From: Marinifilum flexuosum
Lineage (GTDB): Bacteria; Bacteroidota; Bacteroidia; Bacteroidales; Marinifilaceae
Assembly (NCBI RefSeq): GCF_003610555.1
Contig: NZ_RAPQ01000009.1
Span: 434,001-498,000 of the forward strand
Reading direction: 5' to 3'
Length of the DNA: 64,000 bases
Positions 25,911 to 34,487 of the stretch are shown here, piece after piece. Under the pieces are notes generated by a model that saw only the letters and a program-made list of their open reading frames with translations, did no database searches and was not told the origin of the DNA. How positions within the stretch are numbered: position 1 is the first letter of the stretch; each line of letters begins with the position of its first letter. Both the position numbers and the translations under genes were made by a program.

Positions 25911-28372
25911 TATGCAAACCCTCCAACTTTACGGTTTTCATGTTCGAGGTAAGCCACAAGAGCACCATTTTCAAACCTGAAAATGAAATTACCACCACCG
26001 CCACCAGTTTCGCGCACAGCTGCTTTCATATCGCCCAACATATCCGATCGCTTACCAATCCACTCAGGATTATTTACCGCATTTGGATACTCACCAGTAA
26101 GTGCCACGGTTGGGCCGCTTACAATCGCACCATCAGCAAAAGCGGGAATCATCGTATTAAACAAGGTCGAAGCGGCAGCACCCAAACCACCAGCTAAAGC
26201 AATTGCTCCCGGGCCTGTCCAACCATAATACTTTAAAGCATCTTTAATAATCGAAGCCACACCTTCGGCTATATAGGCCCTAATAATTTCGCGAGCAGCA
26301 TTAACAGCCGCCTTTGCCAAATCGCCAAAGCTTTCCGCTCCTGTGGTTTTCATATCTTCCATTCGGGCAGCAAATTGAGCCATTGCCTTTTGTGGCCCGG
26401 TAAACTTCTTTTCTAACAAATCAAGCTTTTCAATTAAGGATTGAATTGAAGCATCACCCGGGGCAAAACCTTCATCAATCAAAGCCTCAATAGCTTGTTT
26501 GGTTAGTTCAATTTCTTCACGATTTGCATTAAAGCTATTCCCAAACATTTCGTTCCATTTTTGGGCTGCCTTAACCTGTTTACCATATCGCTCCATCAGT
26601 TTGTCGTAACTGTCGTCAATCTCCAAATCATCGCCAATTACTTCATCGTCGCCATCATCAATATTCAATTTGAAATCCAAAAGAATAGGAGCGGTGTTTT
26701 TAGATGCCTTAGTGTTTGCATTCAGCATTTCATTTACTGTGCTGATATAGTTCTTAAGGCGAGTTTGATTCTCAACTATTTCCTTACTGGTAACACCTTC
26801 TTGCTTCTCAACCGAATCGTTAAACCATCGACGCAACTGGTTAACTTTCCATGCCGTTGTTTTTTCAGCTTCTCTGCGTGCGGCAGATTCCTGTAAGCCT
26901 TGCGTGGCCATTAGCTTTTTGGTTATTTCGTCAGTTTCTTTCGAAATGGCAGATTTACGCTTTCTATATTCCTGATAAACCGTTTCGGTTACTTTCTTTT
27001 GAACATCTTCCCATGTTTGCAACTGTTGTTGAGCACGAACTTTAAAATCCTCTAACTGTCGCTTGTTCAAATGATTTATAACTTTGTAAGTATCCTCAAT
27101 GGCACTTACATCCGAAAGCAATGATGCGCCTCGTTCCTGTGCTTCATTAAACTTGCGTTGCGATGCCGTTGCCGTATCAATATCAATACTATAAGTAAGG
27201 TAAGCGGCTGCGGCTGTTGCTAACAAGCCTGCAATCAAACCAACCGGGTTCGATTTCATTGCAAGATTAAGTGCTTGCTGAGCTTTTCTAGCTCTTACCA
27301 ATACGCGCGAGTAATTTACGGTTCCAACACTTGCCGCTATAGTTGCCGCTTTGTAAGCTCCGAAACCAACAGCCCCAATTTTAACCACTTTGGTAATGCT
27401 ATCCATATTATTTACAATACCACTAGCCAAAGCCAAAGCTTTCGATTTAATATCTAATATCCATTTGTTCCAATCTGCAAAAACCTTAGCACCTAAGGTG
27501 TGAAACTCTTTTAATTGTTCCGCCCATGCCTGCTGTGCCGCACTCGATTCTCCCGAATTTTCAACAACCTGATCTAAGTTGGTATTGATATTGGCAAGCG
27601 TACGAATGAATTGTATACCGTCTTCACCTGGTCCCGCAAAAATATCAGCCAATGCCGCACCAACAGCCGGGCTGTTCTTTTCCATATTACCAAGCTTAGC
27701 ACTAACTTGTTGTAATACTTCAAACATGCTCGTCGAGCCACTCGCAATATCCTGTTGAATTTTCGAAGAGCTTAAACCAATACCATCAAGGGCCTCACGT
27801 GTTGCCTTTGTCATTTCGCGCAAACGTATGGTTCCTTCTTTTATCGCATCGGCTGCCTTGTCATCCCAAACGCCCATTTTATTAGCCTCGGCAATAATGG
27901 CAACCATTTGCGATGCCGATATTTCAGCCTCTTCGAAATGTGTAGAATATTCTTTTATTTGATTCAACAAATCGCCATTGCTATTGGCTGCCGTCGACAA
28001 ACCTTTATTCAAAACATCGAACGCCTCTTGTGAATTTTCTTTAAAGACCTTCATCAATACATTACTGGCCTCAATCGATTCGTTTACATCAGCATCATAA
28101 GTATTGGCTAAAGCCATAGCTCCACCCGCAGCCTCGTTTAAGGCAGCACCCTGAATGTCTTGTAATTTCACAATACTTTGTCGAATAGTGGAAATTTCAC
28201 CTGCGTACTCAGCCGCAGCCCCGGCAGTATCAAATATCTTGTCAGCAGCAAACAAAGCCCCAGCAGCAACAGCAGCACTCTTTAACATGCCATCAATGCC
28301 GCTAACTTCGCGCCTAAACTTGTCGGTTTTGGCTGCAAAGTCAAGTACATATTTATAGGTTTTATCACTCAT
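25910..28372 (-). CDS. Tail tape measure protein
   Basis: 820 residues, alpha-helical. The N-terminal third matches the TP901/lambda-type tape measure core (helices with 'DTAGAAAEYAGEISTIRQSI', 'AEISASQMVAIIAEANKMG', 'EKNSPAVGAALADIFAGPGEDG'). Hydrophobic segments at about 375-400 and 730-760 are usual for proteins ejected through the tail. The last part is Gly-rich (ETGGGGGNFIFRF). The length implies a rather short tail. It starts inside the last codons of the tail chaperone gene (8-bp overlap). Confidence 0.9.
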   Translation of the reverse strand: MSDKTYKYVLDFAAKTDKFRREVSGIDGMLKSAAVAAGALFAADKIFDTAGAAAEYAGEISTIRQSIVKLQDIQGAALNEAAGGAMALANTYDADVNESIEASNVLMKVFKENSQEAFDVLNKGLSTAANSNGDLLNQIKEYSTHFEEAEISASQMVAIIAEANKMGVWDDKAADAIKEGTIRLREMTKATREALDGIGLSSSKIQQDIASGSTSMFEVLQQVSAKLGNMEKNSPAVGAALADIFAGPGEDGIQFIRTLANINTNLDQVVENSGESSAAQQAWAEQLKEFHTLGAKVFADWNKWILDIKSKALALASGIVNNMDSITKVVKIGAVGFGAYKAATIAASVGTVNYSRVLVRARKAQQALNLAMKSNPVGLIAGLLATAAAAYLTYSIDIDTATASQRKFNEAQERGASLLSDVSAIEDTYKVINHLNKRQLEDFKVRAQQQLQTWEDVQKKVTETVYQEYRKRKSAISKETDEITKKLMATQGLQESAARREAEKTTAWKVNQLRRWFNDSVEKQEGVTSKEIVENQTRLKNYISTVNEMLNANTKASKNTAPILLDFKLNIDDGDDEVIGDDLEIDDSYDKLMERYGKQVKAAQKWNEMFGNSFNANREEIELTKQAIEALIDEGFAPGDASIQSLIEKLDLLEKKFTGPQKAMAQFAARMEDMKTTGAESFGDLAKAAVNAAREIIRAYIAEGVASIIKDALKYYGWTGPGAIALAGGLGAAASTLFNTMIPAFADGAIVSGPTVALTGEYPNAVNNPEWIGKRSDMLGDMKAAVRETGGGGGNFIFRFENGALVAYLEHENRKVGGFA

Positions 28373-28727
28373 TATTCCACTTTTCTTTTAATTCCTCATA
28401 TCGTTCTTTGGTGCTACCACCAGTCTTTTCGTTCTGATGGTCTTTTATTTCATTATCACCCGGCAATTCCCACAAATCAAATTCACTAATTTGCTTTCCG
28501 GGTGGAGGACAAAGCGTTCTAAACACTTGCCTCCTTGCTACTCTCATCGATTTTAAGTACTCCCACTCCCTGTCGTTATTCAGCTTTTTCAAATAAGCCG
28601 AGTAGCATTCTTGAAACTCGAAAGGGGTTAAGCTTAGAAATGTTTCAAGACTTAACCCCATCTCACCGACAGCGATGCCCATCATTTCTGTCAAGCTAAG
28701 CTCCCGTGCGGGAGTACTTTTTAATTT
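28365..28727 (-). CDS. Tail assembly chaperone extension (GT-type), read by -1 frameshift
   Basis: About 120 residues in the -1 frame relative to the upstream 105-residue chaperone. The frame stays open from the slippery site through the gap and into MTEMMGIAVGEMGLSLETF. The only non-frameshift starts are a TTG at 28694 or internal ATGs, none convincing. The fused product would be about 224 residues. This is the lambda G/GT and Mu gp41/gp42 layout: the longer form recruits tail tube to the tape measure. It overlaps the tape measure gene. Confidence 0.8.
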   Translation of the reverse strand, partial: KLKSTPARELSLTEMMGIAVGEMGLSLETFLSLTPFEFQECYSAYLKKLNNDREWEYLKSMRVARRQVFRTLCPPPGKQISEFDLWELPGDNEIKDHQNEKTGGSTKERYEELKEKWNNE

Positions 28728-28733
28728 TTTCCC
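28701..28733 (-). promoter_or_regulatory. Programmed -1 frameshift site with downstream hairpin
   Basis: On the minus strand the chaperone ends GAG GGA AAA AAT TAA, giving an in-frame slippery heptamer G-GGA-AAA (28733-28727). A hairpin CTCCC-GCAC-GGGAG (28714-28701) begins 12 bases after it. The -1 frame continues without a stop into the next gene. Confidence 0.8.
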
Positions 28734-29038
28734 TCTTCGCCTTTTGTTAGTTTTGCAGCCTCTTCTAGTAAGCGTTCAAAAACCTGAATAATTTCAGGCT
28801 CGGATTTATCAACAAAATCATCGAAACTATCTTCGAATACCATTCCCGCTCGTTTTGCACAATCCCTTAATTGATAATAGATCTGTGCCAACATTGCACT
28901 TCTCGATCTTGTTTTAAGATCTTCCGCGGTAAACTCTGAGTTTTCAAAATCAAACATCCCGCGATTGGTTTGATAATAAGGGTATGTTTTGCCGTTATAT
29001 TCTACCTGTGTTTTTGGTTGTGATTTCTTTTCTGCCAT
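28721..29038 (-). CDS. Tail assembly chaperone (G-type, short form)
   Basis: 105 residues, acidic and helical, starting MAEKKSQPKTQVEYNGKTYP. It sits between the tail tube gene and the tape measure gene, the fixed place of tail chaperones in siphophages and myophages. It ends in the slippery sequence described at 28701-28733, so a minor share of ribosomes should make the longer GT form. No homology beyond position could be asserted. Confidence 0.8.
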   Translation of the reverse strand: MAEKKSQPKTQVEYNGKTYPYYQTNRGMFDFENSEFTAEDLKTRSRSAMLAQIYYQLRDCAKRAGMVFEDSFDDFVDKSEPEIIQVFERLLEEAAKLTKGEEGKN

Positions 29039-29052
29039 GATTTAGAGTTGTT

Positions 29053-29085
29053 AAAAAAAAGGCAGACAGAGCCGTCTGCCTTTTT
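29053..29085 (-). terminator. Terminator after the tail tube gene
   Basis: GGCAGAC (29061-29067) and GTCTGCC (29074-29080) form a stem extended by A/T pairs; the leftward strand ends in eight T. A partial terminator here would give more tube than chaperone and tape measure protein. Confidence 0.85.
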
Positions 29086-29102
29086 CTATTATCAATTAAT
29101 TT

Positions 29103-29537
29103 TTAAACAGGAACTGTTTTTACTGTTGGGGTTTCTTTCTGTTTGAAAGCAATAGAAACAACTGAATCCTCAGCCACATTATCGTTTCTTTCACAGCTCT
29201 CAATCCAAAAATTACCCTCTACATATTTATCCCCAGTTTGGGCTACTGAATCCTTTGGAGCATACTTAATTTTAAGCATCTCTTTAGCTAGCATTTTTTC
29301 GTACATGTCGAAAAAGCTATAACCATCATATAAGGCTAATGCCTCAACAGAGATTTGAGTTTCAGTTTCATCAGGCGCGCTTTCTTTCCCATTTGTATCC
29401 TTGGTTCTGCGTTCGCGAAACGAAGTGGAACCCCCAAGTTTACAACTGGTAGCGTGTCCTATTGCTGTCCAAGTGTCGGCGGCGGTCTCTACATACACGA
29501 GAATATCGCCACCGTCAATAATTCCGGTGTTTGACAT
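29103..29537 (-). CDS. Phage tail tube protein
   Basis: 144 residues. 'GGDILVYVETAADTWTAIGHATSCKLGGSTSFRERRTKDT' is the pattern of tail tube proteins of the TP901-1 group in Bacteroidota phages. Hexamers of such proteins stack to form the tail tube. It lies just before the tail chaperones and the tape measure gene, and its own terminator follows. No tail sheath gene was recognised, so a non-contractile tail is more likely. Confidence 0.85.
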   Translation of the reverse strand: MSNTGIIDGGDILVYVETAADTWTAIGHATSCKLGGSTSFRERRTKDTNGKESAPDETETQISVEALALYDGYSFFDMYEKMLAKEMLKIKYAPKDSVAQTGDKYVEGNFWIESCERNDNVAEDSVVSIAFKQKETPTVKTVPV

Positions 29538-29539
29538 GA

Positions 29540-29947
29540 TTAAGTAAGTTTAGGTTTTATCAAATTCAGCACTGCCTCAACCACATGTTTTGTTGCAATA
29601 CCATTAGCTATAAGTCCCGCAGCCGCTGCATAAATTATAATCCAGTACCATGCAGCCCCCACAAATATTCCAAGCTGTAGAAAATACCCAACACACGACA
29701 AAGCCAAAGCGATTATCCACGATAAAATCTGAGTCTTTACCCCCTCAGTTTTAAGCAGTTTTTTTAAGAATTGGGTAACAATTATCACCAAGCTTACTAA
29801 TCCTGGTACCGTTGCAAAGTAGGATGCGATATCGATACTCGTTGAGTTTTCAACCGCTGCACTTGCCACAGTCTCAGCCATGGCAACCATTGGGCTTATT
29901 ACAAAAGCCACGAATGCAATCATTAAAAAGCAAATCAATTTTTTCAT
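29540..29947 (-). CDS. Holin-like small membrane protein
   Basis: 135 residues. A signal-like N-terminus (KKLICFLMIAFVAFVISPMVAMAE) is followed by three hydrophobic helices (about 45-65, 75-95, 98-120) and a basic tail (NLIKPKLT). It overlaps nothing and sits 2 bp upstream of the tail tube gene and 11 bp after another holin-type gene. With the M15 peptidase upstream this makes a lysis cassette. Holins make the inner-membrane holes that end the infection cycle. Function inferred from position and topology. Confidence 0.6.
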   Translation of the reverse strand: MKKLICFLMIAFVAFVISPMVAMAETVASAAVENSTSIDIASYFATVPGLVSLVIIVTQFLKKLLKTEGVKTQILSWIIALALSCVGYFLQLGIFVGAAWYWIIIYAAAAGLIANGIATKHVVEAVLNLIKPKLT

Positions 29948-29958
29948 TTTTCCTTTTT

Positions 29959-30468
29959 TTATTGGTTTGTACTTTCGTTTTTACTTAATAATTCACGAGT
30001 TTTTTCCTTACTTCCTTTAGAGCTTCCAAGAAAAAAATTGGCTACCGTTGTGCGTTCATTAATCAACATTTGCATAACCTGACCAATTACATTTGAGATT
30101 AAAGCCAAAGCCACCGAATCGAAATAATAAACACAAGCAATGTTAGCCCCAATCAAAAGCGCCAACATTGGTAAATTCCAGTTCATAATTCTTTTAGCAA
30201 GCCAATCGGTCATTTCTTTACTATGTGGATACATGCCGCGAGCACTAGCTGTGTTTTGTTGATGATAGGCCAACTCATCAGCGTAGGTGTCTGCCAGTAA
30301 TTTCTCAAACTCAAGTTTGTCCTCAGGACTTATTTCGGGTTCGTTCTTTACCAACTGACTCAAAAGTTTTGCAGGTGGAAAAACATCACCAACCGCATTA
30401 ACAATGCCCGGGGCTTTTTTACTTAGCCACTTGCCAACCTTTGTATCTTTAAATGCCTTTTTAGCCAT
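29959..30468 (-). CDS. 3TM-type holin
   Basis: 169 residues. The C-terminal half has membrane segments 'NLPMLALLIGANIACVYYF' and 'SVALALISNVIGQVMQMLI' and ends in a charged tail, matching the three-TM holin family found in Mu-like phages and gene transfer agents. The N-terminal half holds 'VGKWLSKKAPGIVNAVGDVFPPAKLL', which is also typical of that family. It follows the small spanin-like gene by 13 bp. Confidence 0.75.
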   Translation of the reverse strand: MAKKAFKDTKVGKWLSKKAPGIVNAVGDVFPPAKLLSQLVKNEPEISPEDKLEFEKLLADTYADELAYHQQNTASARGMYPHSKEMTDWLAKRIMNWNLPMLALLIGANIACVYYFDSVALALISNVIGQVMQMLINERTTVANFFLGSSKGSKEKTRELLSKNESTNQ

Positions 30469-30481
30469 GTTTAAATGATGT

Positions 30482-30733
30482 TTATTTGCCAGTTCTTGCT
30501 TGTATTAATTCAACTTCACGAATTCTTCGGTCATGATCTTTTATATCTTCATCATGCTTGTCGATCCTTCGTCTATTCTCTCTAATTTTTCCATCTTGAT
30601 TAACAGTTACCTCTTTTAATCCTTGTACCTCCTGTATTAGTCGGTCGAACCTTGTAACCATCATTTTAAAACCAAAGAAAATAAGTGCTGATGCGCCTGT
30701 TATAACAGCGATGGTGAGCCATTGCATTGTCAT
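30482..30733 (-). CDS. Membrane-anchored coiled-coil protein (spanin-like)
   Basis: 83 residues: one membrane helix (about 4-26, WLTIAVITGASALIFFGFKM) and then a charged coiled coil (DGKIRENRRRIDKHDEDIKD). It overlaps the endopeptidase gene by four bases. In lysis cassettes such a protein can be the inner-membrane spanin or an accessory holin of the XhlA type; which one cannot be decided. Confidence 0.55.
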   Translation of the reverse strand: MTMQWLTIAVITGASALIFFGFKMMVTRFDRLIQEVQGLKEVTVNQDGKIRENRRRIDKHDEDIKDHDRRIREVELIQARTGK

Positions 30734-31260
30734 AAAAGCCCCCTTTCTTCCAAAAGCTTGCGCAAAGCCTCAGGGCCATACACATTTAAAGGATTGGTTT
30801 CGCTGTGTTCCTGAGCGTGTGGGTAGTCTTTAAAATTCCAATCTCCGCCCCATGTTAAACCAACTTCTTTACAAACATTACCGTAAGTTTCCCACAATTC
30901 CTCGTTGCCTTTATAGCTCCAAGCCGGGTTTTTACCAATCAACGGAACACCATCGAAAGCATAAGCCAAATTGTGCCAACTTTCGCCCGGTGCTGCATTA
31001 GTCAGTTTTTTGGTTCCCATTTGTGGCCCAACCCTTTCAATAATATCGGCAAGGTATCCGTAACCAGCATTTCTAAGGTTTAGACATTTAACTCTAATCA
31101 CGCTCCACGATCTGCCTTGGCGGTAAAACTTGGCTTGTTCCTCCAATGTTCGCAGGGTGTTATAAACTAAAATATCAACGCCTTTAGCTTCACAAATGGC
31201 GATAACCTTTAAAGCTTTTTGCGCTGTTACTGGGTGTAAATCTTGAATATCTCTTGACAT
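30730..31260 (-). CDS. M15-family peptidoglycan peptidase (endolysin)
   Basis: 176 residues. Zinc-site residues of the M15/VanY fold are visible as H96 and D103 in SWHNLAYAFD and H148 in DYPHAQ; 'VYNTLRTLEEQAKFYRQGR' is the substrate-side strand-helix. These enzymes cut L-Ala-D-Glu or D-Ala links in cell-wall peptides. An extra segment of about 35 residues separates the RQGR and SWH motifs. It has no signal peptide, so it depends on the holins encoded just downstream. Confidence 0.88.
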   Translation of the reverse strand: MSRDIQDLHPVTAQKALKVIAICEAKGVDILVYNTLRTLEEQAKFYRQGRSWSVIRVKCLNLRNAGYGYLADIIERVGPQMGTKKLTNAAPGESWHNLAYAFDGVPLIGKNPAWSYKGNEELWETYGNVCKEVGLTWGGDWNFKDYPHAQEHSETNPLNVYGPEALRKLLEERGLL

Positions 31261-31275
31261 ACAAAGTGGTTTTTA

Positions 31276-31357
31276 AAGCCCCCTTTAGAGGGTTGGGGGT
31301 ATTGGGTTAATTTGGAAAGTGGTCGCCCCTTTTTCGAAGGGAGAAAGCAGGGCGACC
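31276..31357. repeat. Structured intergenic segment with two GC-rich dyads
   Basis: The first part is a CCCCCTTTAGAGGGTTGGGGG element like dispersed C/G-rich palindromes seen in many Bacteroidota genomes. The second has perfect arms GGTCGCCC (31321-31328) and GGGCGACC (31350-31357) with an inner CCTTTTTCGAAGG. It lies between capsid and endolysin genes and may be an attenuator. Confidence 0.6.
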
Positions 31358-31383
31358 TATCACAACTCTAAAGGTTTTTAAGT

Positions 31384-32328
31384 TTATGCAGCGTTATCCT
31401 CAATTAAAGCGATAACACCTTTTTGATCTTCGCGAGCCGTTGAAGCTCCAAAACGAACTTGTGCTTCGATAATGGTTCCACCCATGTAACCAGGAGCCTT
31501 CTCGTTCACAATAGTTGTTAATTTACCCTCTGCACGGCACACCATGTTAGAGTTCCAAAACAAGTTACCTGGGCGATCGGTTGTGGCAATTACTGCCTCA
31601 GTGCTTTTCTTCACAGGAGTACCTGCATTGGTATATAATAAACCTGTATGGCCTTCCTCAGTGCTTCTGTAATAGATATTGATACCTAATACACGCCCGA
31701 TAATTCCTTCCGCTAACTTGGAAGTGTTACCCGTTTTTTCATAATCAACAAACTCGTCGATTTTCAAAAGATCAGTATATGCGTCAGGTGTTGCCAACAT
31801 GCACATTTCACCACCTTGACCATCAACATTCATACGCATTAAAAGGTTTTTCACTTTAAGCATATCATCTTTGGTGATTGCCTTACGGTTACCAGTTAAA
31901 CCAACAACATTCGAAGCACGGCCTGCACCTGTTGATTTAATAATTTGAGCCGCTACAGTTGGTGCCCAACCTACTACAGCAATATCAGCACACTTTGTTT
32001 CAATAACAGAAGCTTGCTGCGCTTGTTTGGTAGTACGCTTATTGTAATTCAAAGCAAAGTCGGTTGGATTGTTAATCAACAACGGATCTGCATAAACCAA
32101 ATCAACAGCATAACTGTCGGAGCTATCCAATGCGGTTTTAACTGGCAAAGGCAAAGTTTTTGGAGTGCCTTTTTTAGCTTTTCCAATTGACCCCTGAACA
32201 GGTCTCTCAACAGATGTAACATTATCCGCTACACCTGACTCCCCAACAGATTTCTTATAGAAAGAATTGTTTGGGAAGATTTGCTTTTGCAATTCCTTCG
32301 AATATTTAATAGGATTAATTTGTGCCAT
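31384..32328 (-). CDS. Major capsid protein
   Basis: 314 residues, starting MAQINPIKYSKELQKQIFPNN. Placement after the head protease and a small head protein, size and the HK97-like pattern (long N-arm with 'VGESGVADNVTSVERPVQG', P-domain helices, then 'KAPGYMGGTIIEAQVRFGA' near the end) indicate the major head subunit, the counterpart of Mu gpT. There is no obvious cleaved scaffold; scaffolding may be in the protease tail. Confidence 0.82.
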   Translation of the reverse strand: MAQINPIKYSKELQKQIFPNNSFYKKSVGESGVADNVTSVERPVQGSIGKAKKGTPKTLPLPVKTALDSSDSYAVDLVYADPLLINNPTDFALNYNKRTTKQAQQASVIETKCADIAVVGWAPTVAAQIIKSTGAGRASNVVGLTGNRKAITKDDMLKVKNLLMRMNVDGQGGEMCMLATPDAYTDLLKIDEFVDYEKTGNTSKLAEGIIGRVLGINIYYRSTEEGHTGLLYTNAGTPVKKSTEAVIATTDRPGNLFWNSNMVCRAEGKLTTIVNEKAPGYMGGTIIEAQVRFGASTAREDQKGVIALIEDNAA

Positions 32329-32347
32329 CTTTCACAATTTTATAAGG

Positions 32348-32692
32348 TTAGTCAATCTGAACAGGCGCGCCTGCAGGAACAAAGCCAGCACCGTCAAAAA
32401 CGAATTCAATAGTTTTGGTTTTACCCGCAACACCATCAATAGTAACACCAGTAATACCAGAGCCGAAAATGGTTTTTTCAGTTGCATTGGTTTTCACCTT
32501 AAAGAGGATGCGGTCGCCTACTTTTGCATTTTCATCAATTGTTAAATTGATGGTACGATCTGCGGTCGCTTCAACCGTAGCACCGTCTACAACGGTAACC
32601 GAGTTTACAATTTCCAGATCCTGTGCGCCGGATGCTGAAAGGCTAAGCTGTGAAGCTTCACCAAACGGATATCTTACAATTTGTTCGTCCAT
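32348..32692 (-). CDS. Small head-associated protein, possibly decoration protein
   Basis: 114 residues, beta-rich: 'LSASGAQDLEIVNSVTVVDGATVEATADRTINLTIDENAKVG'. It lies between the head protease and the capsid gene, where phages encode head decoration or stabilisation proteins. No family was recognised with confidence. Confidence 0.55.
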   Translation of the reverse strand: MDEQIVRYPFGEASQLSLSASGAQDLEIVNSVTVVDGATVEATADRTINLTIDENAKVGDRILFKVKTNATEKTIFGSGITGVTIDGVAGKTKTIEFVFDGAGFVPAGAPVQID

Positions 32693-32723
32693 TTTTTATT
32701 TAGAATTAAGATTTACAAATCAA

Positions 32724-33809
32724 TTACTTGTAAAGAGCGTCGTCCGCTTCTTTAAGTTTTCTGAACTTCTCAGGCTCAGAAATCTCCATTCTTGCCAAAG
32801 CATCAGGATCGTTTTGCTCAAACCAAGCAAAAGTCTTTTCCTTGTTTTTACCTTCACCACCAGTTCCACCTTGGCCTCTTAACTCTGCCAACACATCAGT
32901 AATGCGTGTTTGACCACCTTCGCCACCTGTTGGTGTTCCTTCAAGGTCTAAGAAGTCAACAAACAAGTTAAAATCGGTGTCAGCCAATTTTCTTATCGAC
33001 TTCTCGTTTTTTTCAGTCACTTTGCCCTTGGCTTTTCCAAGGTCAATAAGCTTGTCAACAGCTTGGCTTAAATCAGGCGATTGCCCGCCATCCTTTTGCA
33101 AGTTGTTAACCGCTTCCAATACGGCCTGCTCATTACTGTCTTCTGGCAAGCCCAACGCTGCAATTACAGTTTTCATTTTGCGTTCTTTTTTAGGTTTGTA
33201 TTCATCGTTGAGTTTTGCCACAAGTGCCATTGGCTCAAGTGCCGCTAACTCTTTTTTTCTTCCTGTAACTATGATTTCATCAATAAAGCCCTCGGCAAGT
33301 GCTTCCTCTGCCGAATACCAGGTATCGGTCTTCAAAATCTTATTGATTTCTTCCTCAGATTTCCCACGCTTCATTAGCAAGCGCACAAGAATATCCTTAA
33401 GGGCCTTAAGTGCTTTTTGATCTTTCGCGGATAGATTCTTTACTTTTTCGCCATTCTCATCGGCGTAGTAAGGGGAGTGTAACATCAGCTTTGCATAGTC
33501 GTACATCTTAGGCTTATCGCCAAGCAAAGCTATAATACCAGCCATACTGGCAGCCACACCAACATTAATGGTACTTACAAACGAAGTGGCCCCCATAATA
33601 TTAGCCACCACACTTAAACCCATTCCAATACTGCCACCAAAACCATTAATGTGTGCATTAATATTATCGAAATTTCTATCAAGCCAATTGAATTCGTGTG
33701 CCCAATGGTGTCCGTTAATCTCACCTTCCTGATCTCCCAATTCTCCAAAAAGGGAAATGGTTGCCACACTGGTTTCCTTGTTTTTAATCTTGGTAAATTC
33801 TAGCTCCAT
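32724..33809 (-). CDS. ClpP-like head maturation protease with scaffold-like tail
   Basis: 361 residues from the ATG at 33809; the longer reading frame to 33887 uses only a TTG. The first 180 residues are a ClpP/S14-type serine protease: GFGGS oxyanion strand, Ser89 in GVAASMAG, His111 in LMLHSPY, and Asp162 before WYSAEEALAEGFID. The last 150 residues are charged and helical, like the scaffold part of Mu gpI-gpZ. It should cleave the scaffold during head assembly. First leftward gene of the divergent late region. Confidence 0.87.
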   Translation of the reverse strand: MELEFTKIKNKETSVATISLFGELGDQEGEINGHHWAHEFNWLDRNFDNINAHINGFGGSIGMGLSVVANIMGATSFVSTINVGVAASMAGIIALLGDKPKMYDYAKLMLHSPYYADENGEKVKNLSAKDQKALKALKDILVRLLMKRGKSEEEINKILKTDTWYSAEEALAEGFIDEIIVTGRKKELAALEPMALVAKLNDEYKPKKERKMKTVIAALGLPEDSNEQAVLEAVNNLQKDGGQSPDLSQAVDKLIDLGKAKGKVTEKNEKSIRKLADTDFNLFVDFLDLEGTPTGGEGGQTRITDVLAELRGQGGTGGEGKNKEKTFAWFEQNDPDALARMEISEPEKFRKLKEADDALYK

Positions 33810-34008
33810 TATAGGTCTGTTAGTTTTGTTGATAAATGGTAATTCATCTGATTGTGTCGCAATTTGCGTACTCGTTTCAGTTCTCAAAATTCAATAGTTT
33901 TGGTGGGTTTATCAATTAATTGCGCATAGCTTGCGCCAATTGCAGCAAGCCTTTCCATCTTTTTCGTTATTCAGTTCGCGAATTGCGAATTTTACCACAA
34001 AAAAGAGA
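33810..34008. promoter_or_regulatory. Divergent late promoter region
   Basis: A 199-bp gap separates the leftward protease/capsid/tail run from the rightward terminase/portal run, so it should hold both late promoters. It contains TTCGC-GAATT-GCGAA at 33975-33989, an imperfect dyad that recurs twice near the repressor gene. Confidence 0.6.
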
Positions 34009-34485
34009 ATGGAACTAACAAAAGAAGCGGCAATAGCACTCCTGTTTAAAGAGGGGTATGAGCAAAAAGATATAGCTAGAATCTTGAGGTTGAGCGAGGC
34101 AACAATTTCAAAACATGTTACCAAGGGCGACCTCCGAAAAAAGCGTTTAGACCATTCAATTAAAAGAACTACCTCCGAAGAAAATGCCCTTACCGCATTG
34201 GCACACCAAACCACGGTTATTCGAATGATATCCGAAAAGTTAGGCGAACAGCTTAACGACAGCCTAAACACCGAGGAACTTGGTAAACTATTAATCCCTA
34301 AAGGGGAAATCGATGCTGTTCAAAAGTTGTTTACAACGGTAAAGGGTAAGGAATTGGATTGGTCGGCTATTGTGCGGATTCTTCGTGAATTTTCTGTGTG
34401 GCTTAAAGAGGAAAATCTTGTAATGGCTCAAAATATTGTTGAACCTATCGACAAGTATTTAAATGAAAAACGCAAATCTCTTTAA
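34009..34485 (+). CDS. Terminase small subunit-like HTH protein (Mu gp27-like)
   Basis: 158 residues from the ATG at 34009 (MELTKEAAIALLFKEGYEQK); the frame extends upstream only to a TTG. Residues 14-45 form a helix-turn-helix (QKDIARILRLSEATISKHV). It precedes the large terminase by 2 bp, which is where Mu-like phages place gp27, the DNA-recognition part of the packaging motor. The C-terminal half is helical and unassigned. Confidence 0.75.
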   Translation: MELTKEAAIALLFKEGYEQKDIARILRLSEATISKHVTKGDLRKKRLDHSIKRTTSEENALTALAHQTTVIRMISEKLGEQLNDSLNTEELGKLLIPKGEIDAVQKLFTTVKGKELDWSAIVRILREFSVWLKEENLVMAQNIVEPIDKYLNEKRKSL

Positions 34486-34487
34486 CT

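Noticed and set aside
33810-33887. Longer N-terminus of the head protease
   Set aside because: The upstream start is a TTG with no typical protease residues; the ATG at 33809 fits the family start.
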